From Holosporaceae bacterium 'Namur' (GTDB taxonomy: Bacteria > Pseudomonadota > Alphaproteobacteria > Rickettsiales > Midichloriaceae), in contig JACGYV010000006.1 of the NCBI GenBank assembly GCA_014116815.1, positions 1 to 64,000 on the forward strand: a stretch of 64,000 bases of DNA, in the 5' to 3' direction. Positions 46,924-56,914 of this stretch are shown here, piece by piece; the first letter of the stretch is position 1, and every line of letters starts with the position of its first letter. The notes beneath the pieces are model-generated. The model made no database searches and had not been told where the DNA came from. It saw only the letters and a program-made list of their open reading frames with translations. Position numbers and translations under genes: made by a program.

Positions 46924-47877
46924 TTATAGGATTTTGCCTTCATCAAGCTTTTTCAGTATTTCTTTTCTTAGGAACAGCTGTTTTGTTTCACCAATATACC
47001 CGGTAAATACTGCACCTAAATGTGTTTTCAGCTTTGTTTTAATAAATTCGCTGCTGGTAATTATATAATTCTTGTTTTCTTCTATGCTGGCTATAGTTAA
47101 AAACCAGTTTAGATTGCTATGCACAAGCTCATTAATATCTAACCCATCTAAAACTATTTCTAATATATCATGCCGGTTAATAAATGAAGCTGCATTCCAT
47201 AATTCCAGTTGAGCGATTAAATAATCATCATTATTAATTACTAAGCTTTTAGTATCATTAGCTATGGCTATTTTCGGTTCCGATAAAATTTCCTGCTCGG
47301 TTTCCTTATAATATTGCTGAATCCAAATATCGGGAACAGTGATATACTGCTTTATTTCCTTTGCAGCTCTAATATCACGCTCTGAGGTAATGCTTGCCCG
47401 AAAATTAAGAGTGTTTGAAATAATAGCAGTATAGATTAAATTTGCACCGGCTGATGAAATCATGTTTTCTTTATTATGCTTTTTATATTCTTCTCAAATG
47501 AGCGTTGCACACGAACCGACAGGCTCAATCTTTGCATATACTCCTATTAGATTCTTCCAGTATTCCTCAAAACCATGATGGTGATCAAATACCTCAATCA
47601 CCTGCTCTCTTACCGCAAATTTTTCAAAGTAGTTCGGATTGGAAATATCTACCACCACATAATTATAATCAGAAAGGTTTTCAGGCACATCATGCGATAT
47701 ATCCATGTTCCATGCCAAAACACTTGTAGGCACGGTTTTGTTAAATTCACCCGTAAAGACTATCTTTGCTTTCTTTCCTTTTAATTCCAAAAGTTCTTTA
47801 TAAGCAACCGCACAAGCTAATACGTCAATATCAACATATTTACTTCCCGCACAAACTATAATCGGTTTTTCCATCAT
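46924..47877 (-). pseudogene. DHH-family phosphoesterase, interrupted by in-frame TGA
   Basis: The first part (47494-47877) encodes the N-terminal DHH domain: GSKYVDID, VVDISNP and the DHH motif in EVFDHHHGF, ending VGSCATLI. A TGA at 47494-47496 stops it. The same frame continues directly as EEYKKHNKEN and then the conserved SAGANLIYTAIISNTLNF-like helix and the C-terminal domain to 46924. The full product would be about 317 residues, like Mn-dependent inorganic-pyrophosphatase-like DHH enzymes. The TGA probably arose from TGG (Trp). TGA is used as a normal stop elsewhere in this window, so general recoding is unlikely. A shorter downstream product from ATG at 47463 could be made. Confidence 0.85.
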
Positions 47878-48054
47878 TAACCCTTACTTTTCTACCTTAC
47901 AGGCGACCAACATTATATAGAGGGTAGTACCGCATAAATCAACTTATTAATAGTTTATTATTAAAAATGTAAGGAAATTTAATTATGTATTATTTTTTTA
48001 ATGTAAGTATGTTATAATAAATTTATAAGAGGATATTAATATAGTTTTTTAGCT

Positions 48055-50955
48055 ATGAACTCAAAAGATATAAATGTACGCACGGACGAAATTCAAACAA
48101 CTTCTATGGAAGCTAAAGAATTTGATGAATCTTTACTTCATATGCTTAACAATCTTACTGAAGATCCGATTGAAGCTGAAGAGTTAAAGGAATTAAATGA
48201 TTCTTTTTTAACTCCTTTCATTATGAATAGGCTATTAACGCTTCAGGTAAGTTTAGGTATATTTCAAGAGGAAATAACAGAGCTTATGAAAGAAGGGGTA
48301 AGCCAAAATTCTTCCGTAAGAGGAAAGTTATTACATGCATATAAAGCTATAGTAAATCATGAACTTGAATTGGTGCAGGATGCTTCTCCCGAGCAAGTAA
48401 GTTTACTACGACTAAGCCAGATGGTAGCATATCTTGCAAGGCCTTATATTGTGGAAGTAATGCAGGAAAGTATCAAAAAACTGCTTAACCCTAATGAAGT
48501 AGAACTTGATATAAATTTACTGAGAGAAGCGATTAATCACGCTAGAGCATCAAATTCATTAGCCGGTGAATACTTAGATCTAACTAATGATAAGATAATT
48601 AAGAGAATCAGAGCCGGCAAGTTAGCGGTTATTCAACTGCATGACCTTACTCGGGACGGCGAAATTATCTCAGCTCCTAAGACTTTAGTTCTGCCTCCTG
48701 AGCAGGTTGATAAGGAAATAGCAAGACACAAAGAAAAGTTAGGATTTATAACCGGATTTTCAGGCGATAAAATAACCCAAGAGTATTTCCCTGCCAAAGC
48801 GGAGATGGCCGAATGCTTGAGCTTGGCGTTTAGAAATAATGACCTTAGTTTTATAAAACTCTGCTTGGATAATAAAAAGCTCTCCAAAGGAGTTTTAGAA
48901 GGTCATATGGATCTATTTTACCAAACTTTTGAAAAAGGTAGATTTGATCTTTTGGATATCATGGTTGAACATGAACTGTTCGGCTTTGGTACTAATGAAA
49001 TTGCGCACATAGATAAAAGACTGCCTTCAGGCCTTACTCCGCTTATGGAAGCTTGTAAAAAGGGGGATTCAATTCTTGCAAGAAAGCTTATTGCTATGGG
49101 TGCTGACACTACCCTCACTGATAAAGACGGATATAATGCTTTAATGTATGCCGCTCTTTATACAAATGAGCAAATTAATGAACTGAATAAATCGAGTGAA
49201 GAGCAGTCAGAAGCAATAAAAGATTTAAAACTTGCTAAGAACAGCATAATTACTGCACTACTTAAAGATAAAAGACTAGACTTAAATGCTAAAAATAAAG
49301 CGGACGGTAAAACCGCAATGCAAATTTTACTGGAGCATTCGGTTATAAAAAATGAACAAGGTATCACTGAGCTAAGAGGAGACCACGGCGCTATCGAAAA
49401 ATTAATTGCCGCCGGCGCCGACCCGAGTTTCGGTAAATTCGAACTTAGTTTCAAAGCTAAGTTTTTTATAACTGTGGGTATTTCCGTTGCTCTTACCGCC
49501 GTAAAAAATGCGGTAATAAATTATATAGGTCTAGGTATTATCGGAAGAACCATATTTTACCCGGTTATCAGAGTAGTAGATTATGCATTAGATGTAGTTA
49601 TCGCCTATAAAGCTTATCTTGATGCAAAAAATCCTCTTTATGTATTATCCAGAACTATTTTAGATACCGAATATGCTAACGATACTCTAATTAATATGGA
49701 TAAAAAACCAATGATCGGCGCATTCCATATTAATTGGTACGGTAAAGTTATAGCCGGTGATGATTTAAAAAATTATATGACAAATCATGTAGGCTATAGA
49801 AATATTAAAAACGCTTTCTTTACAACTGAAAGTATCCCGACAACCTCAGGTAATCCTTCGGAATTAAGATTAAGCAAAGAAGCACAGCTTATAATGGCTG
49901 AAACTTTATTTAACCGTTATTATCGTTTAAAACAAGATTTAGGCAATCATTGGCTGGCTCCTTGGACTCGTAAAGCTTTAGAAAATTTGAGCGAAGAAAT
50001 TAAGCAGGCTTACATAAAAACTAACTATGGTTATAAAATAAATAGTACTTCTTTAGAGAAGCTAACTGCAATATTTATCCCCTCTAATCATCGGAAGTTG
50101 GTGGAAGAGATTTTTGCTTCGGGAGAAAAAAGAGAGCTATTCTATAAATTTCATAGCCTGGTTAAGCTTGGTGCTTTGTCAGTCGATTTAGAAACCAGAT
50201 ATAACTTGGAGAAATTTGAACAATTGTTACATTCGCCTGAAAGATCTAAACAAATAGAGATTGAAAAAAATCATACCGATCAAAAAATTTCTTTTGACGA
50301 TTTTATAGAATTTTGCCATAGCCTAACAATTGAAGGGGTGGATTTAGATACTACTTTCAGAATTGTTGAGCATGAATTTAAAAAAGGTTTAGAGAGTGAT
50401 TACGAACCAAAGACTTTATTCGAACTGATTAGTGGTGCTTCTGCTGATATTATGCATGCAGTGCTTGACGGGGGAGTAAAAGGTATAGCATATGCAGCCG
50501 GATCTTCCCGTAGTAAAGTTCATCATTATTTAGCCGAAGGAATTTCTACCCTCGGAGCTATGGGTAATTCCGCCTTACATGTAGGAATAAGAGAATTTTA
50601 TGACAGCATCTATTCCTTACCTGCGGTAGCTTTGGCCGGCGGTGCTTATGCCTTATATAAATGGCCTTCTCAAAGTTGGGAAGTTTGTAAGTTTGTATTC
50701 AATGCAACCTGCTCTTTAGCTGTTATGGCTTACAGCGTTATCTCCTATGCATTATACGGTATAAAAGAAGCACTTAACCTGACATTAGAGGGAATGTATA
50801 TAATTAAAGAATTTGCTTTAAATTACTTTGCAGATAATGAGAAATCGTTAAAGGCTCCTGAAGCTAACAAAGAAGATACCTTAGCTTTAACTGGCAAAGT
50901 TGAAAAAAACACCTTCGGTAATATTCAAGGTAATCAGTATGCTACAATACTTTAA
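48055..50955 (+). CDS. large ankyrin-repeat protein with hydrophobic segments
   Basis: A 966-residue protein. The N-terminal 300 residues are helical. Ankyrin repeats run from about 325 (SGLTPLMEACKKGDSILARK) through 358 (GYNALMYAAL) to a partial repeat near 418-435 (GKTAMQILL) and one ending IEKLIAAGADPSF near 460. A hydrophobic region follows (about 470-505), then a helical domain and a second hydrophobic cluster (about 865-920). No signal peptide is seen. Ankyrin proteins of Rickettsiales are frequent secreted effectors, so host targeting is a reasonable inference, but no secretion signal can be demonstrated here. Confidence 0.78.
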   Translation: MNSKDINVRTDEIQTTSMEAKEFDESLLHMLNNLTEDPIEAEELKELNDSFLTPFIMNRLLTLQVSLGIFQEEITELMKEGVSQNSSVRGKLLHAYKAIVNHELELVQDASPEQVSLLRLSQMVAYLARPYIVEVMQESIKKLLNPNEVELDINLLREAINHARASNSLAGEYLDLTNDKIIKRIRAGKLAVIQLHDLTRDGEIISAPKTLVLPPEQVDKEIARHKEKLGFITGFSGDKITQEYFPAKAEMAECLSLAFRNNDLSFIKLCLDNKKLSKGVLEGHMDLFYQTFEKGRFDLLDIMVEHELFGFGTNEIAHIDKRLPSGLTPLMEACKKGDSILARKLIAMGADTTLTDKDGYNALMYAALYTNEQINELNKSSEEQSEAIKDLKLAKNSIITALLKDKRLDLNAKNKADGKTAMQILLEHSVIKNEQGITELRGDHGAIEKLIAAGADPSFGKFELSFKAKFFITVGISVALTAVKNAVINYIGLGIIGRTIFYPVIRVVDYALDVVIAYKAYLDAKNPLYVLSRTILDTEYANDTLINMDKKPMIGAFHINWYGKVIAGDDLKNYMTNHVGYRNIKNAFFTTESIPTTSGNPSELRLSKEAQLIMAETLFNRYYRLKQDLGNHWLAPWTRKALENLSEEIKQAYIKTNYGYKINSTSLEKLTAIFIPSNHRKLVEEIFASGEKRELFYKFHSLVKLGALSVDLETRYNLEKFEQLLHSPERSKQIEIEKNHTDQKISFDDFIEFCHSLTIEGVDLDTTFRIVEHEFKKGLESDYEPKTLFELISGASADIMHAVLDGGVKGIAYAAGSSRSKVHHYLAEGISTLGAMGNSALHVGIREFYDSIYSLPAVALAGGAYALYKWPSQSWEVCKFVFNATCSLAVMAYSVISYALYGIKEALNLTLEGMYIIKEFALNYFADNEKSLKAPEANKEDTLALTGKVEKNTFGNIQGNQYATIL

Positions 50956-51062
50956 TTATTTATAAATATAAAAAGGGTAATTAATAAATTTAAACTTAAT
51001 ATTTTATTAATTTAACTTTTTTACCTATACTCTATACTTAGCTTCATTATTAATCAAAAAAG

Positions 51063-52208
51063 ATGGAGCAAATGGAACACGAGTTTATATTCAGTATAGA
51101 TAATACTACTTACCCTTTAGAAAATCATCCCTTAAATCATGACGTTTTAAATATAGGAGAAGCGGTCATTACCCTTGAAAAACAAATCGGCTCCATGTTA
51201 ATAATGGGCTTTGAAGGTGTATCGAGTATAGATCCTAACGTTCAAAAAACTATTTCTTACTTAAAGAGCGGTTTACTGGGCGGTACTATCCTTTATCGTT
51301 ATAATATTGAAAACCCTGATCAACTGGGAGAGTTAACACAATCCCTGCACGAGGCGAATCCTAATGCCTTTATAGCCGCCGATCAGGAAGGCGGGAAAGT
51401 TCAGCGCCTTATTAAGGATAACGGCTTTACCAAATTTCCTTCGGCTTATGAGGTTGCAAATAATTATGATATAAACGGCGCATCCGATATATATGATAAC
51501 CTCGCCAAGGAGTTAAACGAGTACGGTATAAATTTAAACTTCGCCCCCGTAGTTGATACTAACGATGAAGAAAAGCCTTGCAGCGTAATTGGGGAATTAG
51601 GCAGAAGTTTCGGCGGGGATAACGAGAAAATAGTTAAGTATGCAAGTGCTTTTATTGACTCTCATCATAAGTATAATGTATGCACCTCTCTTAAGCATTT
51701 TTCGTGGCATGGGCTTGCAAGCGGTGATACTCATAAAGGTATGGTAGATGTAACCGAGACCGCGCAAGAGAGAGAGCTAAAACCTTTTTATGATCTTATT
51801 GCATCTGATAAAGCGGATATGATAATGACCGCACACGTTGTTAATACAAAACTGGATCCGCTTCATCCGATCACTTTATCTCCTACCGCTTTAAAAACAT
51901 TGTTAAGAGATAAGGGTTATGACGGAGTTATCGTAACCGATGATTTACACATGGGAGCAATAGTAGGCGGCTACGGGATTGAAGAAGCAATAATAAGATC
52001 AATCGATGCGGGAAATGACTTATTGGTTATCTCTAATAATAAAGCAGCCTGCAGGGGAGTTGCAAACTGTGAGCAGGATTATGATATGCCTGCAAAATTC
52101 ATAGATATTATCAAGCAAGCTATAAATGAAGGTAAAATTTCTCAAGAGAGAATCGAAGAATCATATAATAGAATTGATAAGCTCAAAAATAAATTGCAGT
52201 TAGTGTAA
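51063..52208 (+). CDS. nagZ: glycoside hydrolase family 3, NagZ-like beta-N-acetylhexosaminidase
   Basis: A 381-residue enzyme expected to remove N-acetylglucosamine from peptidoglycan fragments. Matching blocks are AADQEGGKVQRL (near 105-116), the Lys-His motif KHFSWHG (211-217; usual form KHFPGHG), GDTHKG with the catalytic His (near 221-226), and the nucleophile region VTDDLHMGAI (291-300). About 35 N-terminal residues precede the family start. No signal peptide is seen, so it is cytosolic, as for recycling NagZ. The changed KHF(S/W)HG loop may alter substrate fit. Confidence 0.88.
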   Translation: MEQMEHEFIFSIDNTTYPLENHPLNHDVLNIGEAVITLEKQIGSMLIMGFEGVSSIDPNVQKTISYLKSGLLGGTILYRYNIENPDQLGELTQSLHEANPNAFIAADQEGGKVQRLIKDNGFTKFPSAYEVANNYDINGASDIYDNLAKELNEYGINLNFAPVVDTNDEEKPCSVIGELGRSFGGDNEKIVKYASAFIDSHHKYNVCTSLKHFSWHGLASGDTHKGMVDVTETAQERELKPFYDLIASDKADMIMTAHVVNTKLDPLHPITLSPTALKTLLRDKGYDGVIVTDDLHMGAIVGGYGIEEAIIRSIDAGNDLLVISNNKAACRGVANCEQDYDMPAKFIDIIKQAINEGKISQERIEESYNRIDKLKNKLQLV

Positions 52209-52218
52209 AAAAAGAGTT

Positions 52219-52260
52219 AAAGCATAGGAATCATATTCTTGTTTTCTATGCTTTATTTTT
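52219..52260 (+). terminator. Rho-independent terminator after nagZ
   Basis: A 9-bp perfect stem (52219-52227 with 52246-52254) is followed by ATTTTT. It lies 10 bases after the nagZ stop codon and has the expected orientation. Confidence 0.7.
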
Positions 52261-52353
52261 AATGATTAGTTTACTTATAATTTAATTTTCTTAGAGCTCT
52301 AGCTTCATTGCCGTTATTTTAAAAGCTTAAGAATTATATTGATAACACTTACG

Positions 52354-53298
52354 CTATCTAATTTTCTCACCGTCTTTGTATTCGGAACTAATACTATAGG
52401 GCTTCATTTTCTGGGAACCGTAATAGGTTCTCATCATTAATTCCGCAATAAACCCGGTGGTAATAAACTGAAATGCGGCAATAATGCAAAGCACCCCTAT
52501 AAAGAATAGCGGCCGATGCCCTATGCTCTCTCCGCAAATTTTTAGCCATAGCATATATGTGCTGATTAAACTTCCGATACCAAACAATAATACTCCTAAA
52601 GTACCGAATAAATGCATCGGCTTTTGCTTGTATTTTTGAAAAAACAGCATTAAAATTAAGTCGCTTAACACTTTTAACGTCCGGCCGATGCCATATTTTG
52701 AGGTACCGAATCGGCGGGCATAATGACGAGTAGGAACCTCAGCAATTTTTGCTCCGTGAAGACTGGCGAGAATCGGTATAAACCGATGAAGCTCTCCATG
52801 CAAATCAAGTTTTTTAGCTAAGTAACTTTTAAATACTTTCAAGGTACACCCGGTATCGGTTATTTTCACTCCCGATAACTTTCTAATTAAGAAATTTGCA
52901 ACTTTACTTGGTATTTTCCTTAAGATAAACCCGTCATTTCTATTAGCTCTAATTCCAGCTACCACATCAAGATTCTCTGTTTCAAGTTTTTTCAGTAAAA
53001 TCGGGATATCTTCCGGATCATTTTGCAAGTCACCGTCAATGGTTGCAATATATTCTCCGTCAGCTGCCTCAATTCCTGCGGCAAGCGCCGAAGTCTGACC
53101 GAAATTTTTTGTAAAAACTAATAACCTTATATTTTTCTGTTCAAGTTTCAAAATTTCTTCCACCGTGTTATCACTGGAACCGTCATCTACAAATATAATT
53201 TCATGCCCAACATCGGTAAGCGCCTTATTAAGGCTAATTACTAAAGGCTTAATATTATCCTTTTCATTCATTACCGGAATAATAACTGATAATTTCAT
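52354..53298 (-). CDS. glycosyltransferase family 2, polyprenyl-phosphate type
   Basis: A 314-residue GT2 with an N-terminal GT-A domain (SVIPVMNEK start, IVDDGS-like FVDDGSSDNTV, metal motif IDGDLQNDPED near 92-102) and two C-terminal membrane helices (about 232-255 and 262-290). This is the ArnC/GtrB layout that charges undecaprenyl phosphate with a sugar. It overlaps the MFS gene by one base (TAATG), so the two are translationally coupled. Confidence 0.88.
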   Translation of the reverse strand: MKLSVIIPVMNEKDNIKPLVISLNKALTDVGHEIIFVDDGSSDNTVEEILKLEQKNIRLLVFTKNFGQTSALAAGIEAADGEYIATIDGDLQNDPEDIPILLKKLETENLDVVAGIRANRNDGFILRKIPSKVANFLIRKLSGVKITDTGCTLKVFKSYLAKKLDLHGELHRFIPILASLHGAKIAEVPTRHYARRFGTSKYGIGRTLKVLSDLILMLFFQKYKQKPMHLFGTLGVLLFGIGSLISTYMLWLKICGESIGHRPLFFIGVLCIIAAFQFITTGFIAELMMRTYYGSQKMKPYSISSEYKDGEKIR

Positions 53299-54539
53299 TA
53301 ATGCTTATCTCTTCTGGTTAAAAAGCTGATGGCTACAAAGCATACGCACATTACAACAATATAAAGTGCCGGCGCATTAACCCCGTATTTAGTTACGAGG
53401 AATTTTGAAATTGCAGGAGTAGTTCCTCCGAACAAAGCAATTCCTATATTCCAACTTACCGCTACTCCCGAATATCTGAGTTCAGGTGCAAATGCACTGA
53501 TTGCATAAGGATAAGCCGGTGCGCAAATTGCACTGGCCAGCATAGCGAATAAGAAAATTGCAAAAAATACTTTTAGAATACTATGACTTGGATCGGTAAT
53601 CATCATAAATATCGGAACAACACCTACAATAATCACGTAGCAAGTTATATAAAGGAACCTCCTATACCCCACCTTATCAGCTAAGATACCGAAAAATGGC
53701 ATCATAACAATCATGATAAATAATGCAAAGGAAGTAAAATACCCGGTCATTAGCTTATCGTACTTAAGATCAGTCTCAAAGAACACGTTAAAGTACCCTC
53801 TGATCATATAAGCCAGAGCTGCGGTCACCCCACCAAGGAAGCAAACGACCAGCAATCTTCTCCAGCTTTTATTAATCGCCTCAAGTAGCGGAGATTTTAC
53901 GGTTAAATTTTCATCTTTCCTCGCTTGAAACACCGGAGTCTCAGTCACGTTATAACGCATGTAAAGGCCGGTTAATCCCATTAACCCGCCGAATAAAAAA
54001 CCGTAACGCCAAGCAAAATCACTATCCCCGAAAAAGCTGACAATTAATATCCCTACAAAATTAGCAAGCAGAGTCCCCATCATATTGGAAGCCATAACTA
54101 TACTCCCTACGAACCCGGGCTTATACCCTTCCAGATGTTCTAAGATAAATATCGCCGAACCTGCACTTTCACCACCGACGCATATGCCTTGCACAAGCCT
54201 TATGAATACTAACAATATAGGCGCTAATATACCTATTGTTTCATAGCCGGGCAATAATCCTATCGCCATGGTGCAAGCCGCCATCAAAATAATTGATATG
54301 GTAAGCGCAAGCTTTCTTCCGAAAATATCACCGATATGGCCAAATATCATTCCACCGATCGGTCGCATTAAAAACCCGACGGCAAATACGCTTAAAGTCA
54401 AAAGTATCTGTATAGACTTATCAGCGGCAGGAAAAAACAATGCTGCTATCTTCGGTACAAAAACTGCGTAGATACCAAAATCATAATATTCTACAATATT
54501 TCCCACCAAAGCGGAGCTTACAACTTTTCTTTTTTTCAT
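53298..54539 (-). CDS. MFS transporter, ProP-like
   Basis: A twelve-helix MHS-family carrier of 413 residues, clearly related to the one at 22.4 kb: VGNIVEYYDFGIYAVF at the start, FGHIGDIFGRKLAL in loop 2-3, and RLVQGICVGGESAGSAIF. The ATG at 54539 is used; two codons further up would need a TTG start. The substrate is unknown. Multiple ProP-like copies are a hallmark of Rickettsiales and may import different host metabolites. Confidence 0.87.
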   Translation of the reverse strand: MKKRKVVSSALVGNIVEYYDFGIYAVFVPKIAALFFPAADKSIQILLTLSVFAVGFLMRPIGGMIFGHIGDIFGRKLALTISIILMAACTMAIGLLPGYETIGILAPILLVFIRLVQGICVGGESAGSAIFILEHLEGYKPGFVGSIVMASNMMGTLLANFVGILIVSFFGDSDFAWRYGFLFGGLMGLTGLYMRYNVTETPVFQARKDENLTVKSPLLEAINKSWRRLLVVCFLGGVTAALAYMIRGYFNVFFETDLKYDKLMTGYFTSFALFIMIVMMPFFGILADKVGYRRFLYITCYVIIVGVVPIFMMITDPSHSILKVFFAIFLFAMLASAICAPAYPYAISAFAPELRYSGVAVSWNIGIALFGGTTPAISKFLVTKYGVNAPALYIVVMCVCFVAISFLTRRDKH

Positions 54540-54693
54540 TACCAATTAAATAAATTTTTAACAGAGTGTATTATGTTGAAAGATCTTATAATTGCAATTA
54601 ATATTTTGCAATCCATAATTTGCCTTGTCTTATTATAATGTTTTAAATATATTCCATTAAAAAATTATCTATAAAAAAATATAATAGAAATAC

Positions 54694-56271
54694 ATGTCTG
54701 ATATTATTACTAAAGCTTTAGAAAGTAATGCTTGGCCTTTTAAAGAAGCTGAAGCAATTTTAAAAAAAATAAATAATCAGCTTCCGAAGAAAGGATATGT
54801 TCTTTTTGAAACCGGCTACGGACCTTCCGGCCTTCCTCATATCGGAACATTCGGTGAAGTAGTTAGAACCACTATGGTAAGGAAAGCTTTTGAGGTTATT
54901 TCCGATATACCGACCAGGTTATTTTGTATTTCGGATGATATGGACGGAATGAGGAAAATTCCTGATACAATACCGAATAAAGAAGAATATAAAAGATACT
55001 TGGATTTACCTTTAACTAAAATTCCTGATCCTTTTAATACATGTGAGAGCTTCGGACATCACATGAATGCAAGGTTAAGGGCATTTCTTGATGCTTTTAA
55101 TTTTGAATATGAGTTTTTTAGCTCAACCGAATGCTATAAAAGCGGCGTGTTTAATGAAAGCTTACTAAAGGTTTTAAAGCATTATGATGAAATAATGGAT
55201 ATAATGTTACCTACTTTGGGTGAAGAACGTCGTGCAACTTATAGCCCGTTTTTACCCATCTGCCCTAAGAGCGGAAAAGTTCTCCAGGTTTCAATCATTG
55301 ATAGAGATGTAGAAAACGGATTGATCGGATATAAAAATGAGAGCGGAGAGATAGTCACGGTCAAAGTAACCGACGGTAATTGTAAATTACAATGGAAGCC
55401 TGATTTCGGAATGAGATGGGCTGCTTTTGATGTAGATTTCGAGATGTACGGTAAGGATCACTTAGTCAACGGCCCTATTTATACCAGGATCTGTAAAGCA
55501 ATCGGCGGCAAAGCTCCGCATCAGATGTATTATGAATTATTTTTAGATGAAAACGGTCAAAAAATATCCAAATCCAAAGGTAACGGAATCACTCTTAGTG
55601 AATGGCTCAGGTATGCACCGCCGGAAAGTTTATCTTTATTTATGTACCAATCTCCCCGGAAAGCTAAAAAACTGTATTTTGATGTAATACCTAAAAATGT
55701 TGACGACTATTTAAATTACTTAAACAGCTATCACACCGAGCAAGATGAAAAGAAAAGATTGGCTAATCCCGTATATCATATACATAAGGGTAACCCGCCT
55801 AAACCGGAGACTACAATTACATACTCTTTATTACTGAATTTAGTAAGCGCAAGCCATCTCGAAGATCCGAAAGTAATTTGGAAATATATAAAAAGATATG
55901 ATGCAAGCATAGAAGAAAAAGAAAATAGCTTTGTTGATAAAATGATAAAGTGTGCAATTAACTACTACCACGACTTTATAAGACCCAATAAAAAATTTAG
56001 AGCACCTACCGAGATTGAGAGGTCAGCTCTCATTAAATTTAAAGAATATTTATCCAATCTGGATTCTCCTTCAATTGATGAGCTTCAAACTCTAACTTTT
56101 ACGGTAGGTAAAGAGTTTAATTTAGAGTTAAAACTATGGTTTCAAGCATTATATGAGGTTCTGCTCGGTTCTGCGCAAGGTCCGAGGTTCGGTTCATTTA
56201 TTGCTTTATACGGCATAAAGGAAACTATAGAATTAATTGATAGCAAGATTAAAAGTAATTATCAAGTTTAG
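54694..56271 (+). CDS. lysS: lysyl-tRNA synthetase, class I
   Basis: Charges tRNA-Lys. This is the class I (archaeal-type) enzyme found in alphaproteobacteria and Rickettsiales rather than the usual class II form. The HIGH signature appears as GPSGLPHIGTFGE (near 43-55) and the KMSKS signature as KISKSKGN (near 289-296). The length of 525 aa is normal. It is divergent from the MFS gene, with 150 bases between. Confidence 0.95.
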   Translation: MSDIITKALESNAWPFKEAEAILKKINNQLPKKGYVLFETGYGPSGLPHIGTFGEVVRTTMVRKAFEVISDIPTRLFCISDDMDGMRKIPDTIPNKEEYKRYLDLPLTKIPDPFNTCESFGHHMNARLRAFLDAFNFEYEFFSSTECYKSGVFNESLLKVLKHYDEIMDIMLPTLGEERRATYSPFLPICPKSGKVLQVSIIDRDVENGLIGYKNESGEIVTVKVTDGNCKLQWKPDFGMRWAAFDVDFEMYGKDHLVNGPIYTRICKAIGGKAPHQMYYELFLDENGQKISKSKGNGITLSEWLRYAPPESLSLFMYQSPRKAKKLYFDVIPKNVDDYLNYLNSYHTEQDEKKRLANPVYHIHKGNPPKPETTITYSLLLNLVSASHLEDPKVIWKYIKRYDASIEEKENSFVDKMIKCAINYYHDFIRPNKKFRAPTEIERSALIKFKEYLSNLDSPSIDELQTLTFTVGKEFNLELKLWFQALYEVLLGSAQGPRFGSFIALYGIKETIELIDSKIKSNYQV

Positions 56272-56293
56272 TAACCCCTCAGTAAATCAAATT

Positions 56294-56845
56294 ATGAGAT
56301 TAACCCTTTTAAGACACGCACATTCAAGCCCTGCCGGTGACGATAAAAACAGGATTTTGACCTCAAAAGGCATTGAACAAGCCCTAACTTATAAAAAGAT
56401 ATCGAATGGTGTTAAGTACGACTTAGTGATTCATTCTTCGGCTGTAAGAACCAGAGAAACAGCAGATATTATTCTTTATGGGATAAGCACTAAAATTCCT
56501 TATATTGAGATTCCTACTTTATACTTGCCCGAGGATGACAAAGATATCAGCGAAGTCAGTAAAAGTATTATGCTACGTCCCTATGCCACCCCCAATGAAA
56601 TCTTAAGCAAAGATAAAAACGATTCCTGGGAAAGATATACTGATAAAGCTTATACCGATATATATAGCGTTATTAAGCAATATAACCCGTCATCCGAACT
56701 TTCTCACGTATTAATTATCGGTCACGGAACCATACTTAACTTAATCGGCTATAAATTTTCTTCTCAATTTGAGGAGATTAAAACCAGATATATCGGCTAT
56801 TTGGAAGGATTTTCTTTAACGGCAGATCTAAACTTTAAGCTTTAA
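56294..56845 (+). CDS. histidine phosphatase family protein (SixA-like)
   Basis: A 183-residue member of the histidine phosphatase superfamily. The phospho-acceptor RHAHSS is at the N-terminus, SSAVRTRETADI contains the second active-site Arg, and IIGHGTILN the second His. ATG at 56294 is chosen because the RHG motif then sits within the first 12 residues; an earlier start would overlap lysS. SixA removes phosphate from phospho-His proteins, but other substrates are possible. Confidence 0.83.
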   Translation: MRLTLLRHAHSSPAGDDKNRILTSKGIEQALTYKKISNGVKYDLVIHSSAVRTRETADIILYGISTKIPYIEIPTLYLPEDDKDISEVSKSIMLRPYATPNEILSKDKNDSWERYTDKAYTDIYSVIKQYNPSSELSHVLIIGHGTILNLIGYKFSSQFEEIKTRYIGYLEGFSLTADLNFKL

Positions 56846-56857
56846 ACTTCCAATAAA

Positions 56858-56892
56858 AAAACGATCTAACATTTGATGTGGTTAGACCGTTT
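56858..56892. terminator. bidirectional terminator hairpin
   Basis: Arms at 56858-56869 and 56881-56892 pair over about 12 bp with one mismatch. An A-run precedes the stem, giving a T-run on the minus strand. It lies between the ends of the histidine phosphatase and the convergent hypothetical gene and probably serves the latter best. Confidence 0.65.
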
Positions 56893-56914
56893 CTACATAA
56901 TGAATTTTTAGTGA

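Noticed and set aside
47494..47496. UGA read as tryptophan genome-wide
   Set aside because: Several intact genes in the window end with TGA at the expected place (for example 7165, 24822, 30093), so reassignment is not supported.
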